Source of the DNA: Chitinophagaceae bacterium
GTDB taxonomy: Bacteria; Bacteroidota; Bacteroidia; Chitinophagales; Chitinophagaceae
Assembly (NCBI GenBank): GCA_020853515.1
Contig: JADYYU010000181.1
Location: 1 to 5,800, forward strand
Direction of reading: 5' to 3'
DNA length: 5,800 nt
Shown here: positions 1 to 5,766 of the stretch, piece by piece
Layout: every line of letters begins with the position of its first letter
Numbering within the stretch: position 1 is the stretch's first letter
Made by a program: the position numbers and the translations under genes
The notes under the pieces: model-generated
What the model saw: only the letters and a program-made list of their open reading frames with translations
Told to the model about the DNA's origin: nothing
Databases searched by the model: none

Positions 1-548
1 CAGTGCAAATAAATGGCCGCCGCAACTTTTTTCTGCGAACCGGTATCCACTATTTAAATACAGGTAACAGCAAACAAACGCTGAATGCAGGCTTTGACAG
101 AAGTCATGGAGTTAAATATACCTACAGCAGCAGTGAAGTGCAATCGTTCAATAAATTGTCAGCTCAGCTAGTGGCCGGTTCAACTTTTCAGCTTAGAAAA
201 AGCAGGTGCAATTATTTTTTCGGCTTGCAAAAAAGCTATTTCATCAGTGGCCGCTATGATTATAAAAGCATCTACCAAAGCGAAGCGCCTCAGGGCCGCA
301 ATGAGTTGTATGAGAACCATAAGGATCCCTTTAGTAAAACAGATTACCCTTTGCCTGCCAGACGAAATCAATGGGGCGTCGTTACTGGCTGCGGTGTACA
401 GATTTGTCCCGGACTCGATCTTGATTTAAATATAACACTTTCAGCAGGCTTAAAGTATGGTGAAATGCTTGAATGTATTGCACCCGAAAAATTTCCGGAT
501 AACAACTTTGCTTTGAAAGTCAGATATATCTTTCTGCAATTGCGCTGA
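1..548 (+). CDS. 3' part of an unrecognised gene, possible outer-membrane beta-barrel protein
   Basis: The reading frame is open from the window edge (first full codon at base 3) to TGA at 546-548, about 181 residues. The GTG at base 3 is probably internal, since the frame runs off the edge, so the true start lies upstream. I do not recognise the family. The visible part is rich in alternating polar/hydrophobic stretches with aromatic ends, such as FFLRTGIHYL near the beginning, CNYFFGLQKSYF in the middle and ALKVRYIFLQLR at the very end. Gly-, Asn- and Tyr-rich turns separate them. This pattern suits the C-terminal strands of an outer-membrane beta-barrel, and an aromatic-rich last strand is typical of such proteins. 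Three Cys residues in the barrel-like part are unusual for that location. The barrel assignment is inference; that this is coding is fairly safe. It ends 17 bases from the convergent YtxH-like gene. Confidence 0.7.
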   Translation, partial: VQINGRRNFFLRTGIHYLNTGNSKQTLNAGFDRSHGVKYTYSSSEVQSFNKLSAQLVAGSTFQLRKSRCNYFFGLQKSYFISGRYDYKSIYQSEAPQGRNELYENHKDPFSKTDYPLPARRNQWGVVTGCGVQICPGLDLDLNITLSAGLKYGEMLECIAPEKFPDNNFALKVRYIFLQLR

Positions 549-565
549 GCCGATAGGCGCCCGTG

Positions 566-1018
566 TTAATTTTGGGAGATGCCTGTCTTATGCTCTGCCA
601 TATATTTTTTGTACATGGTTTCTAATGAATTGCAATAGGTTTTCAGATTTCTGATGGTAACTTCCGGATTGTCTTCGGCCGGCATACCTTCTGTCATCTC
701 TCCGATATATTTCATTAATTCAGGGCAGTCATCCTGTATCTTCAGCGTAAGCTTCATGATCTTGGAATTCAGCGCTTTCTCAATATCCAGATATTTGCTG
801 GCTTTCTCGGTGGTAGATTCAAGCCGGTCCTGTATATCTTCCAGTAAATTGTGCAAACGAACTTTCATGAATTCCTTCGCATCGTCGCGTTTATTCAGGA
901 TTTTCTTTCTGGTTTTTTTGCCTTTGTCTGGTGCGAAAAGGATTCCAAAAATACCTCCTACGACCATTCCTGCAATGAGGCCGTTCAATAACTGGCTGCT
1001 TTTTTTGTTTTCGTTCAT
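566..1018 (-). CDS. YtxH domain-containing small membrane-associated protein
   Basis: A 150-residue protein. After a short charged start (MNENKKSSQ) comes a Gly-rich hydrophobic segment at about residues 11-29 running into the motif LFAPDKGKKTRKKI (27-40). This GxxxG-type segment followed by FAP-x-x-G-K-x-T-R is the hallmark of the YtxH family. From about residue 41 to the end the protein is strongly charged and probably helical or coiled-coil, longer than the tail of the shortest YtxH proteins. The family is widespread, often described as stress or cell-envelope related, and has no defined biochemical activity. A single N-terminal membrane anchor with a long charged tail is the likely topology. 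The ATG at 1016-1018 places the hydrophobic segment correctly. It lies 181 bases downstream of purS on the same strand and has its own candidate promoter, so it is probably a separate transcription unit. It may share the pssA-purS transcript by read-through. Confidence 0.85.
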   Translation of the reverse strand: MNENKKSSQLLNGLIAGMVVGGIFGILFAPDKGKKTRKKILNKRDDAKEFMKVRLHNLLEDIQDRLESTTEKASKYLDIEKALNSKIMKLTLKIQDDCPELMKYIGEMTEGMPAEDNPEVTIRNLKTYCNSLETMYKKYMAEHKTGISQN

Positions 1019-1038
1019 TTTAGTTGTTTTTGTGTGGT

Positions 1039-1067
1039 GAAAATTACGGTGCGTGTTTCAACACAAA
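1039..1067 (-). promoter_or_regulatory. candidate Bacteroidota-type promoter for the YtxH-like gene
   Basis: Reading the minus strand, TTTG (1064-1067) is followed after 17 bases by TAATTTTC (1039-1046), one mismatch from the Bacteroidota -7 consensus TAnnTTTG. The expected transcript start would be near 1035, giving a leader of about 17 bases before the ATG at 1018. The spacer contains the imperfect palindrome GTGTTTCAACAC (1053-1064, arms GTGTT/AACAC), which could be an operator or chance. Motif matching only. Confidence 0.35.
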
Positions 1068-1138
1068 GATTCAACTATTACAGCCGATGTTCGTTACAGG
1101 ATTAAGGCAAAAGCTTACAACATTTATTACAAGGCAGG

Positions 1139-1180
1139 CGGAACAGCCGGAAATAACAATGTGCATTGCATACCGTTCCG
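1139..1180. repeat. nested inverted repeats in the purS-ytxH gap
   Basis: Outer arms CGGAAC (1139-1144) and GTTCCG (1175-1180) are perfectly complementary and enclose a second dyad, CAATG-TG-CATTG (1157-1168). The element starts about 20 bases downstream of the purS stop. As RNA it could form a long stem-loop at the end of the pssA-purS message, but no T-run follows on the minus strand, so it is not a clear intrinsic terminator. The rest of the 1019-1199 gap shows no gene. Confidence 0.3.
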
Positions 1181-1199
1181 TCAAAAGAATCAGGCCGGT

Positions 1200-1445
1200 T
1201 TATTTGATTTCGATCTGATAATTCTCCATGACCATATTGTACAACATTTTCTTGCAGGCCTGATCCGCAATTTCATAGGCTGCTTCTTTATCGGCGGCCT
1301 CTATGCTCAGCGTAATATGCTTGCCGATACGGACATCCTGTATTTGTTGTAAAGACAGTTTGTGCAGACTTTCATTAACAGCCTTTCCCTGAGGGTCAAG
1401 CAATTCTTTTAATGGCATGATGTTGATGTGAGCTGTGAAGATCAT
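1200..1445 (-). CDS. purS: phosphoribosylformylglycinamidine (FGAM) synthase, PurS subunit
   Basis: An 81-residue protein of the usual PurS length. PurS is the small non-catalytic subunit that bridges PurL (synthetase) and PurQ (glutaminase) in the cytosolic FGAM synthase complex, which converts FGAR, ATP and glutamine to FGAM in de novo purine synthesis. Family signatures are clear: LLDPQGKAV (15-23), DVRIGKHI (37-44) and a C-terminal stretch ending in ENYQIEIK (74-81), matching the usual 'pVIEdYrIE' end. The ATG at 1443-1445 overlaps the pssA stop as ATGA, so translation is probably coupled to pssA; no Shine-Dalgarno sequence is visible. PurL and PurQ are not in this window. The presence of a separate PurS implies that this organism uses the split PurL/PurQ/PurS form rather than the single large FGAM synthase. 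Confidence 0.95.
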   Translation of the reverse strand: MIFTAHINIMPLKELLDPQGKAVNESLHKLSLQQIQDVRIGKHITLSIEAADKEAAYEIADQACKKMLYNMVMENYQIEIK

Positions 1446-2203
1446 TGTTCTGAAGGTTTATAAGCAAAAGATAAGGTGATATAAAGTAAAAATGAAAAAG
1501 GAATACTCAGTGTTTTAAGAAAGGGGACAGAAGCCAGCGTCAGCAGCACCCATAGTACTTGCGCCCAGTATTTTTTGAAAGAAAAACCGCTGAATTTTAA
1601 AGTAAATAAACGGATCTGACTGACCATGAGCCAGCAAAGCACTGCAATGATCGCATACAGGATCCACTCGTTTTGCATACCCAAACCAACCCCCAGCGGG
1701 TTATAGAGATTGATCAGCGGAAAAGAGGCTACTACCAGTCCGGCAGCGGGTATGGGTACGCCGGTAAAGTAAGCAGTGCTGCCGCCGGAATTATTAAAAC
1801 GTGCCAGACGCAAGGCTCCAAAACAGGCAAACAAAAAGGCCGGAGCCAGTCCGATCATCGATACATCGATCGCATGTGGTTTCATCATGTAGGCAGCCCA
1901 CAGCATTTTAAACAAAATCATGGAGGGTGCTACACCAAAACTCACAACGTCTGCCAGCGAATCGAGGTCTTTGCCGATAGGGGAGTGCACACCCAGCCAG
2001 CGTGCAACCATGCCATCGAACAAATCAAAAACAGCCGCAATAAAAATAAAAAGACTGCCGTAATAGGCTTGTGGTGTGCCGGTGACCCAATACTGCACCT
2101 CCTGACTTTCGCTGATAAAAGGCTGCGACTTGAGAATGAATGCGATGGCAATACAGCCGCAAAACAAATTGGCAAGCGTCAGAATATTGGGAAGATGTTT
2201 CAT
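1442..2203 (-). CDS. pssA: CDP-diacylglycerol--serine O-phosphatidyltransferase (phosphatidylserine synthase)
   Basis: A 253-residue integral membrane protein of the CDP-alcohol phosphatidyltransferase family. It transfers a phosphatidyl group from CDP-diacylglycerol to serine, giving phosphatidylserine, the precursor of phosphatidylethanolamine. The catalytic motif D-G-x2-A-R-x8-G-x3-D-x3-D is complete (Asp63-Gly64, Ala67-Arg68, Gly77, Asp81, Asp85), with an extra Asp60 just before it. RLARFN (132-137) and GVPIPAA (148-154) support the serine-type subfamily over glycerol- or inositol-phosphate relatives. Hydrophobic segments at roughly 8-24, 48-62, 88-106, 115-130, 149-165, 178-195, 213-226 and 231-246 fit about eight membrane passes. 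I chose the ATG at 2201-2203. A TTG six codons upstream (2219-2221) overlaps the predicted -7 box and is less likely. The gene overlaps purS by four bases and diverges from purF. Confidence 0.93.
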   Translation of the reverse strand: MKHLPNILTLANLFCGCIAIAFILKSQPFISESQEVQYWVTGTPQAYYGSLFIFIAAVFDLFDGMVARWLGVHSPIGKDLDSLADVVSFGVAPSMILFKMLWAAYMMKPHAIDVSMIGLAPAFLFACFGALRLARFNNSGGSTAYFTGVPIPAAGLVVASFPLINLYNPLGVGLGMQNEWILYAIIAVLCWLMVSQIRLFTLKFSGFSFKKYWAQVLWVLLTLASVPFLKTLSIPFSFLLYITLSFAYKPSEQ

Positions 2204-2218
2204 GGAAATATTGAACGA

Positions 2219-2250
2219 CAAATATAAATAAAAAATGCTTGCATGCCGAA
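2219..2250 (-). promoter_or_regulatory. candidate promoter for pssA-purS
   Basis: On the minus strand TATATTTG (2219-2226) matches the Bacteroidota -7 consensus TAnnTTTG exactly. TTCG (2247-2250), one mismatch from TTTG, lies 20 bases upstream. A start point near 2215 would leave a leader of only about a dozen bases before the ATG at 2203. This also argues against the TTG at 2221 as the start codon, since it would lie inside the promoter. Confidence 0.45.
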
Positions 2251-2306
2251 TTATTTCATACCTGCGTCAAAGCAGCCTGTCTGTCATCAAGCCTGCCCGG
2301 CAATGC

Positions 2307-2388
2307 CTAATAGATATTGACAGCTACCACGGAGCGTCGCCACTGAAGCTGATGAAAGTACAGACGCTTGTCCCCAAAAGTCTATTAG
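2307..2388. repeat. inverted repeats in the pssA-purF divergent intergenic region
   Basis: The perfect 8-base arms CTAATAGA (2307-2314) and TCTATTAG (2381-2388) enclose two further complementary pairs: CAGCT (2321-2325) with AGCTG (2347-2351), and AGCGTC (2333-2338) with GACGCT (2363-2368). The two inner pairs cross each other, so together they would form a pseudoknot rather than a simple nested hairpin. The element lies upstream of both predicted start points and outside both transcripts, so an operator role is as likely as an RNA role. I do not recognise a known riboswitch. No gene is visible in 2204-2445. Confidence 0.25.
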
Positions 2389-2408
2389 TAATCTTTAACC
2401 ATTTAAAA

Positions 2409-2438
2409 TTTATTATTCAACATTAATAATTAATTTTG
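2409..2438 (+). promoter_or_regulatory. candidate promoter for purF, nearly leaderless
   Basis: TAATTTTG (2431-2438) is a full match to the -7 consensus TAnnTTTG, with TTTA (2409-2412, one mismatch from TTTG) 18 bases upstream in an A/T-rich tract. The box ends only seven bases before the purF ATG at 2446. Transcription would therefore be expected to start within a few bases of the start codon, leaving no room for a Shine-Dalgarno sequence. Confidence 0.5.
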
Positions 2439-2445
2439 CAATCCT

Positions 2446-4296
2446 ATGTCAGATGAAATCCGCCATGAATGTGGCATCGCATTTTTACGACTTCGCAAAC
2501 CCCTTTCTTACTACCACAAGACTTACGGCACTGCTTTTTATGGTTTAAACAAACTGTATTTGCTGATGGAAAAGCAGCACAATCGGGGACAGGACGGAGC
2601 AGGTATTGCCACCCTGAAGCTGGATGTGCAACCGGGCACGCCATTTATGAAGCGCATCCGTTGCAATAACGGACAAAATATAGCTGATATTTTTAAACAG
2701 GTGCAAACCGAAGTAGAAGAAGTAGAAAAACTACAACCCGATATACGCAGTTATCCTGAGTTGCTGAAAGGCTATCTCAGTTATATGGGCGAAGTGATGA
2801 TCGGTCATCTGCGTTATGGCACTCAGGGCAGAAACAATATTGAATACTGTAATCCGTTTATCAAATCGGATATTAACCCTGCGCTGAACCTGTGTCTGGC
2901 CGGAAATTTTAATCTGGTCAATACAAAAGAACTGTTTCATTTTGTGCATAAAGATGAGATGGCTAAAATGAAAACCGACAGCGATTTGTCGGCCATGATG
3001 GAAGTGCTTCATCATTTTTTACGGGAAGAGCATGCGCAGAATCCTGATCAGATCAACTGGAAGGAAGTGTTGAGCAAGGCCTGCGAAATGTTTGACGGAG
3101 GTTTTATTGCAGAAGGATTGTGCGGCAATGGGGATGGTTTTGTATTCAGAGACCGGCATGGTATCAGACCTGCTTATTATTATATCGATGAAGAAGTTGT
3201 TGCGGCCGCCTCCGAAAGACCTGTGCTGATGACGGCATTCAAAACAACAAGTGACAAAATAGTGGAACTGCCTCCCGGCCATGCACTAATCGTAAAATCG
3301 AACGGTGATTCCAGTATTGAACGTATTTTGCCGGAAGAGGTCAAAAGGGCCTGCAGCTTTGAGCGCATCTATTTTTCACGTGGCAGTGACGAAGATATTT
3401 ATAAAGAAAGAAAACAACTGGGACGACTACTGTCGGAAAAAGTGCTAAAGTCGATCAATTACGATCTGAGAAATACCATTTTCTCTTTTATTCCGAATAC
3501 GGCTGAAACAGCTTTTTATGGCCTGATTAAAGGAGCAGAAGCTTATCTGAATGAAATTAAGTTGAAACGGATCTTAGGATGGGACAAAAATTTTGATGAT
3601 GAACGTTTGCGCGAAATGATCGAGCGACGTGTCAGGATAGAAAAAATTGCAATCAAGGATGTGAAGATGCGCACCTTTATTACAGAGGATGCAGCCAGAA
3701 ATGAAATGGTACAGCACGTGTACGATATCACTTATGGTACGGTCAGGGCCGGTATCGACTCGCTGGTGGTGATAGATGATTCGATTGTAAGAGGCACCAC
3801 ACTGAAAGAAAGTATTATCAGAATGCTCGACCGTCTGGGCCCCAATAAAATTACCATTGTGTCGTCGGCTCCTCAAATTCGGTATCCCGATTGTTATGGC
3901 ATTGACATGAGCAAGATGGGAGAATTTATTGCGTTTCAGGCAGTCGTAGAACTGATGAAAGATCATAAGCAAACACATATTCTGACCGATGTATATGCGG
4001 ATTGTCTGCAGGCCGAAAAGTCGAATAAATTATCATCAACCAATTTCGTCAAAAAGATCTACAAACAGTACTCGATCGAAGAGATCAATATCAAGATCGC
4101 TCAGATGCTGCGTACCAAAGATGTGAATGCTGAAGTGGAGATCATTTATCAAACCATTGAAAACCTGCATGAGGCTTGCCCCGATAATAAGGGCGACTGG
4201 TACTTTACCGGCGATTACCCCACTCCGGGTGGTAACGTGGTTGTAAACAAAGCCTTTATGAATTATATGGAAGGGAATGTGGGTAGGGGATATTAG
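2446..4296 (+). CDS. purF: amidophosphoribosyltransferase, long Bacteroidota type
   Basis: A 616-residue protein; typical PurF is about 470-510. It should convert PRPP and glutamine to 5-phosphoribosylamine, the first committed step of purine synthesis, in the cytosol. The N-terminal class II glutaminase domain (about 9-290) has the presumed nucleophile Cys9 behind an 8-residue propeptide ending in Glu, then NRGQDGAGI (46-54), GHLRYGT (120-126), AGNFNL (152-157), TDSD (177-180) and RDRHGIRP (235-242). The phosphoribosyltransferase domain has CSFERIYFSR (303-312), RTFI (409-412) and the PRPP loop VVIDDSIVRGTT (441-452), followed by YGIDM (484-488) and FTGDYPTP (587-594). Extra sequence relative to typical PurF sits at about 58-112, 371-405 and 505-580. 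Fe-S ligand positions seem lost: YPDCYGID replaces the usual YPCFYGID, and there is no CxxC before FTGDYP. The ATG at 2446 is fixed by Cys9. The overall family is secure. That this is the housekeeping enzyme rather than a diverged paralogue is less certain, as some Bacteroidota carry a shorter PurF too. Confidence 0.87.
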   Translation: MSDEIRHECGIAFLRLRKPLSYYHKTYGTAFYGLNKLYLLMEKQHNRGQDGAGIATLKLDVQPGTPFMKRIRCNNGQNIADIFKQVQTEVEEVEKLQPDIRSYPELLKGYLSYMGEVMIGHLRYGTQGRNNIEYCNPFIKSDINPALNLCLAGNFNLVNTKELFHFVHKDEMAKMKTDSDLSAMMEVLHHFLREEHAQNPDQINWKEVLSKACEMFDGGFIAEGLCGNGDGFVFRDRHGIRPAYYYIDEEVVAAASERPVLMTAFKTTSDKIVELPPGHALIVKSNGDSSIERILPEEVKRACSFERIYFSRGSDEDIYKERKQLGRLLSEKVLKSINYDLRNTIFSFIPNTAETAFYGLIKGAEAYLNEIKLKRILGWDKNFDDERLREMIERRVRIEKIAIKDVKMRTFITEDAARNEMVQHVYDITYGTVRAGIDSLVVIDDSIVRGTTLKESIIRMLDRLGPNKITIVSSAPQIRYPDCYGIDMSKMGEFIAFQAVVELMKDHKQTHILTDVYADCLQAEKSNKLSSTNFVKKIYKQYSIEEINIKIAQMLRTKDVNAEVEIIYQTIENLHEACPDNKGDWYFTGDYPTPGGNVVVNKAFMNYMEGNVGRGY

Positions 4297-4333
4297 CAAT
4301 CCGAAAGGGGGTATATTTTAAAAAGGTAAAAGT

Positions 4334-4398
4334 TAAGCCGGGCAAATTCGCGGCAAACCTGAAACTTTCATTTTGCAGCCAAATAAGCCCGGACAATT
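4334..4398. repeat. near-direct repeat pair flanking the candidate M16 promoter
   Basis: TAAGCCGGGCAAATT (4334-4348) and TAAGCCCGGACAATT (4384-4398) agree at 12 of 15 positions. Because their cores are near-palindromic, CCGGGC (4338-4343) and GCCCGG (4387-4392) also form a perfect inverted pair. They sit about 50 bases apart on both sides of the predicted -7 box, which could suit a dimeric regulator or a stem-loop. Chance is not excluded. The remainder of the 128-base purF-M16 gap shows no clear terminator. Confidence 0.25.
4347..4375 (+). promoter_or_regulatory. candidate promoter for the M16 peptidase gene
   Basis: TCATTTTG (4368-4375) differs at one position from the -7 consensus TAnnTTTG. 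TTCG (4347-4350), one mismatch from TTTG, lies 17 bases upstream. The transcript would start near 4379, leaving a leader of roughly 45 bases before the GTG at 4425. Weaker than the purF and pssA candidates; read-through from purF is the alternative. Confidence 0.3.
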
Positions 4399-4424
4399 AA
4401 ACGAGCAACTAAACAAGAAACACA

Positions 4425-5669
4425 GTGATAAAATTTGATAAGTTTACCTTGAAGAATGGCCTGCGTTGCATTGTACATCACGACAATTCGACCCCTATGG
4501 TGGCCATGAATATTTTGTATGATGTAGGTGCAAAGGATGAAAATCCGGCGCAGACTGGATTTGCACATCTGTTCGAACACCTGATGTTTGGCGGTTCCTT
4601 AAACATTCCTGATTATGATGAACCCCTGCAAATGGCCGGTGGTGAAAACAATGCCTATACAACCAACGATATCACTAACTACTATATCCAATTACCCGCC
4701 GAGAATATCGAGACGGCCTTCTGGCTTGAAAGCGACCGGATGATGAGTCTGGCTTTTGGCGAAAAAAGTCTGGATGTACAACGTAAGGTAGTTTGTGAGG
4801 AATTTAAAGAACATTATATCAATAAGCCCTCTGGCGAAACCTGGAAATCTCTTCGGGAACTTTGTTACACACAGCATCCGTATCAATGGATGACCATCGT
4901 CAAAGAATTGTCGCATATTGAAAACGCAGCCTTGCAGGATGTCAGGAATTTCTTTTTTAAGCATTATCGTCCGCTGAATGCCATTTTATGTGTTGCAGGT
5001 AATATTACTACTGAGCGTGTAAAGGAACTGGCCACCAAGTGGTTTGAACCGATTGAAAGCGGAGAAAAATATGTGCGCCATATTGCGGATGAGCCTGTGC
5101 AAACTGCGCCACGACTGCAGGTGGTAGAAAAAGAGGTGCCCGTTTCGGTGATCATGAAAGCCTATCATATTGCCAGTCGCACGGACCCCAACTATTATGC
5201 AGCCGATGTGATCACAGAGATCTTAAGTGGAGGACAATCATCCCGCTTATATCAGAAGCTCGTGAAAGAAAATCCGATGTTCAGTCAGATCGATTGCTAT
5301 CATACCGGCAGTGTCGATAAGGGATTGTTGGTGATCGAAGCGAAGCTGCTGCCCGGTATTACTGCGGAACAAGGCGATGCCGCGATTCAACAGGAAATCG
5401 AAATTTTAAAAGCAAGCGCACTTGGGGAGACTGAACTTGAAAAAGTGAAGAATAAAATTGAAAGCATGATCGCTTTTGAAGATTTGGGATTATTGAGCAG
5501 AGCCAATAACCTGGCCTTTTATGAGCTTTTAGGCGATGCCGAAAAAATGAATGAAGAACTCGCTAACTATCATCGGGTTACGGCTGCGGAAGTGCAAAGT
5601 TATGCCAATGAAGTATTGACGGCTAATAATTCAAGTACACTATATTATCTGGCTAAGCAAGCGTCTTAA
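4425..5669 (+). CDS. M16 family zinc metallopeptidase (insulinase/processing-peptidase type)
   Basis: A 414-residue protein matching a half-size (M16B-like) peptidase, which usually works as a homodimer or with a partner subunit to cut unfolded peptides. The inverted zinc motif HxxEH is present as HLFEH (His48, Glu51, His52). The third ligand is expected among the acidic residues of VVCEEFKE (122-129), probably Glu126. NAYTTNDITNYY (76-87) is the usual substrate-binding stretch after the zinc motif, and SGGQSSRLYQKL (268-279) is the conserved Arg/Tyr motif of the second domain. Domains run about 10-155 (catalytic) and 165-345 (M16 C-terminal type), so it should be active. No signal peptide or lipobox is visible, which suggests a cytoplasmic enzyme, unlike the many exported M16 proteins. 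The start is GTG at 4425: an in-frame TAA at 4410-4412 with no ATG between rules out an upstream start. No second M16 gene follows within the remaining 131 bases. Confidence 0.93.
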   Translation: MIKFDKFTLKNGLRCIVHHDNSTPMVAMNILYDVGAKDENPAQTGFAHLFEHLMFGGSLNIPDYDEPLQMAGGENNAYTTNDITNYYIQLPAENIETAFWLESDRMMSLAFGEKSLDVQRKVVCEEFKEHYINKPSGETWKSLRELCYTQHPYQWMTIVKELSHIENAALQDVRNFFFKHYRPLNAILCVAGNITTERVKELATKWFEPIESGEKYVRHIADEPVQTAPRLQVVEKEVPVSVIMKAYHIASRTDPNYYAADVITEILSGGQSSRLYQKLVKENPMFSQIDCYHTGSVDKGLLVIEAKLLPGITAEQGDAAIQQEIEILKASALGETELEKVKNKIESMIAFEDLGLLSRANNLAFYELLGDAEKMNEELANYHRVTAAEVQSYANEVLTANNSSTLYYLAKQAS

Positions 5670-5738
5670 TGTTGTAACGAAGATCCATGATTGTATGTCC
5701 GGTCTATTTCTGATTTGAAAATATGGATCAATAGACAC

Positions 5739-5753
5739 AAGGCAGCAGGCCTT
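5739..5753. other. small hairpin downstream of the M16 gene
   Basis: The 5-base stem AAGGC/GCCTT with loop AGCAG is followed on the plus strand by seven A residues, not T residues, so it lacks the T-tail of an intrinsic terminator in either direction. It lies between the M16 stop and a possible convergent gene end and may aid termination. Weak. Confidence 0.2.
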
Positions 5754-5766
5754 AAAAAAAGGACAT

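Noticed and set aside
556..561. GGCGCC palindrome between the two convergent genes as a terminator
   Set aside because: Six bases with no loop and no T-run; the 17-base gap holds no convincing hairpin.
654..1040. Plus-strand open frame of 128 codons opposite the YtxH-like gene
   Set aside because: The Ser/Phe/Ile-rich translation is the complement of a Lys/Glu-rich helical protein; the minus-strand frame has the recognisable YtxH motif.
1024..1352. Plus-strand open frames across the ytxH-purS gap
   Set aside because: They overlap purS antisense, have no recognisable motif and have no promoter of the type seen elsewhere in the window.
2204..2221. Longer pssA start at TTG (2219-2221)
   Set aside because: It adds six residues not typical of the family and would lie within the predicted -7 box; the ATG at 2203 gives the usual N-terminus MKHLPN.
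1673..2227. Plus-strand open frame of 184 codons opposite pssA
   Set aside because: It lies antisense to pssA, whose catalytic motif is complete. The translation is low-complexity in character (many Gln, Lys, Gly, His) and resembles no protein family.
2204..2445. Purine riboswitch upstream of purF
   Set aside because: I see no recognisable purine or PRPP riboswitch core, and the best promoter lies downstream of the dyads, so they would not be in the purF leader.
3574..3978. Minus-strand open frame of 134 codons inside purF
   Set aside because: It is antisense to the PRPP-loop region of purF and rich in His, Cys and Phe, as expected for a shadow frame.
5682..5729. GATCCAT / ATGGATC inverted pair after the M16 gene as a terminator
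   Set aside because: A 7-base stem with a 34-base loop and no following T-run is too weak to call.
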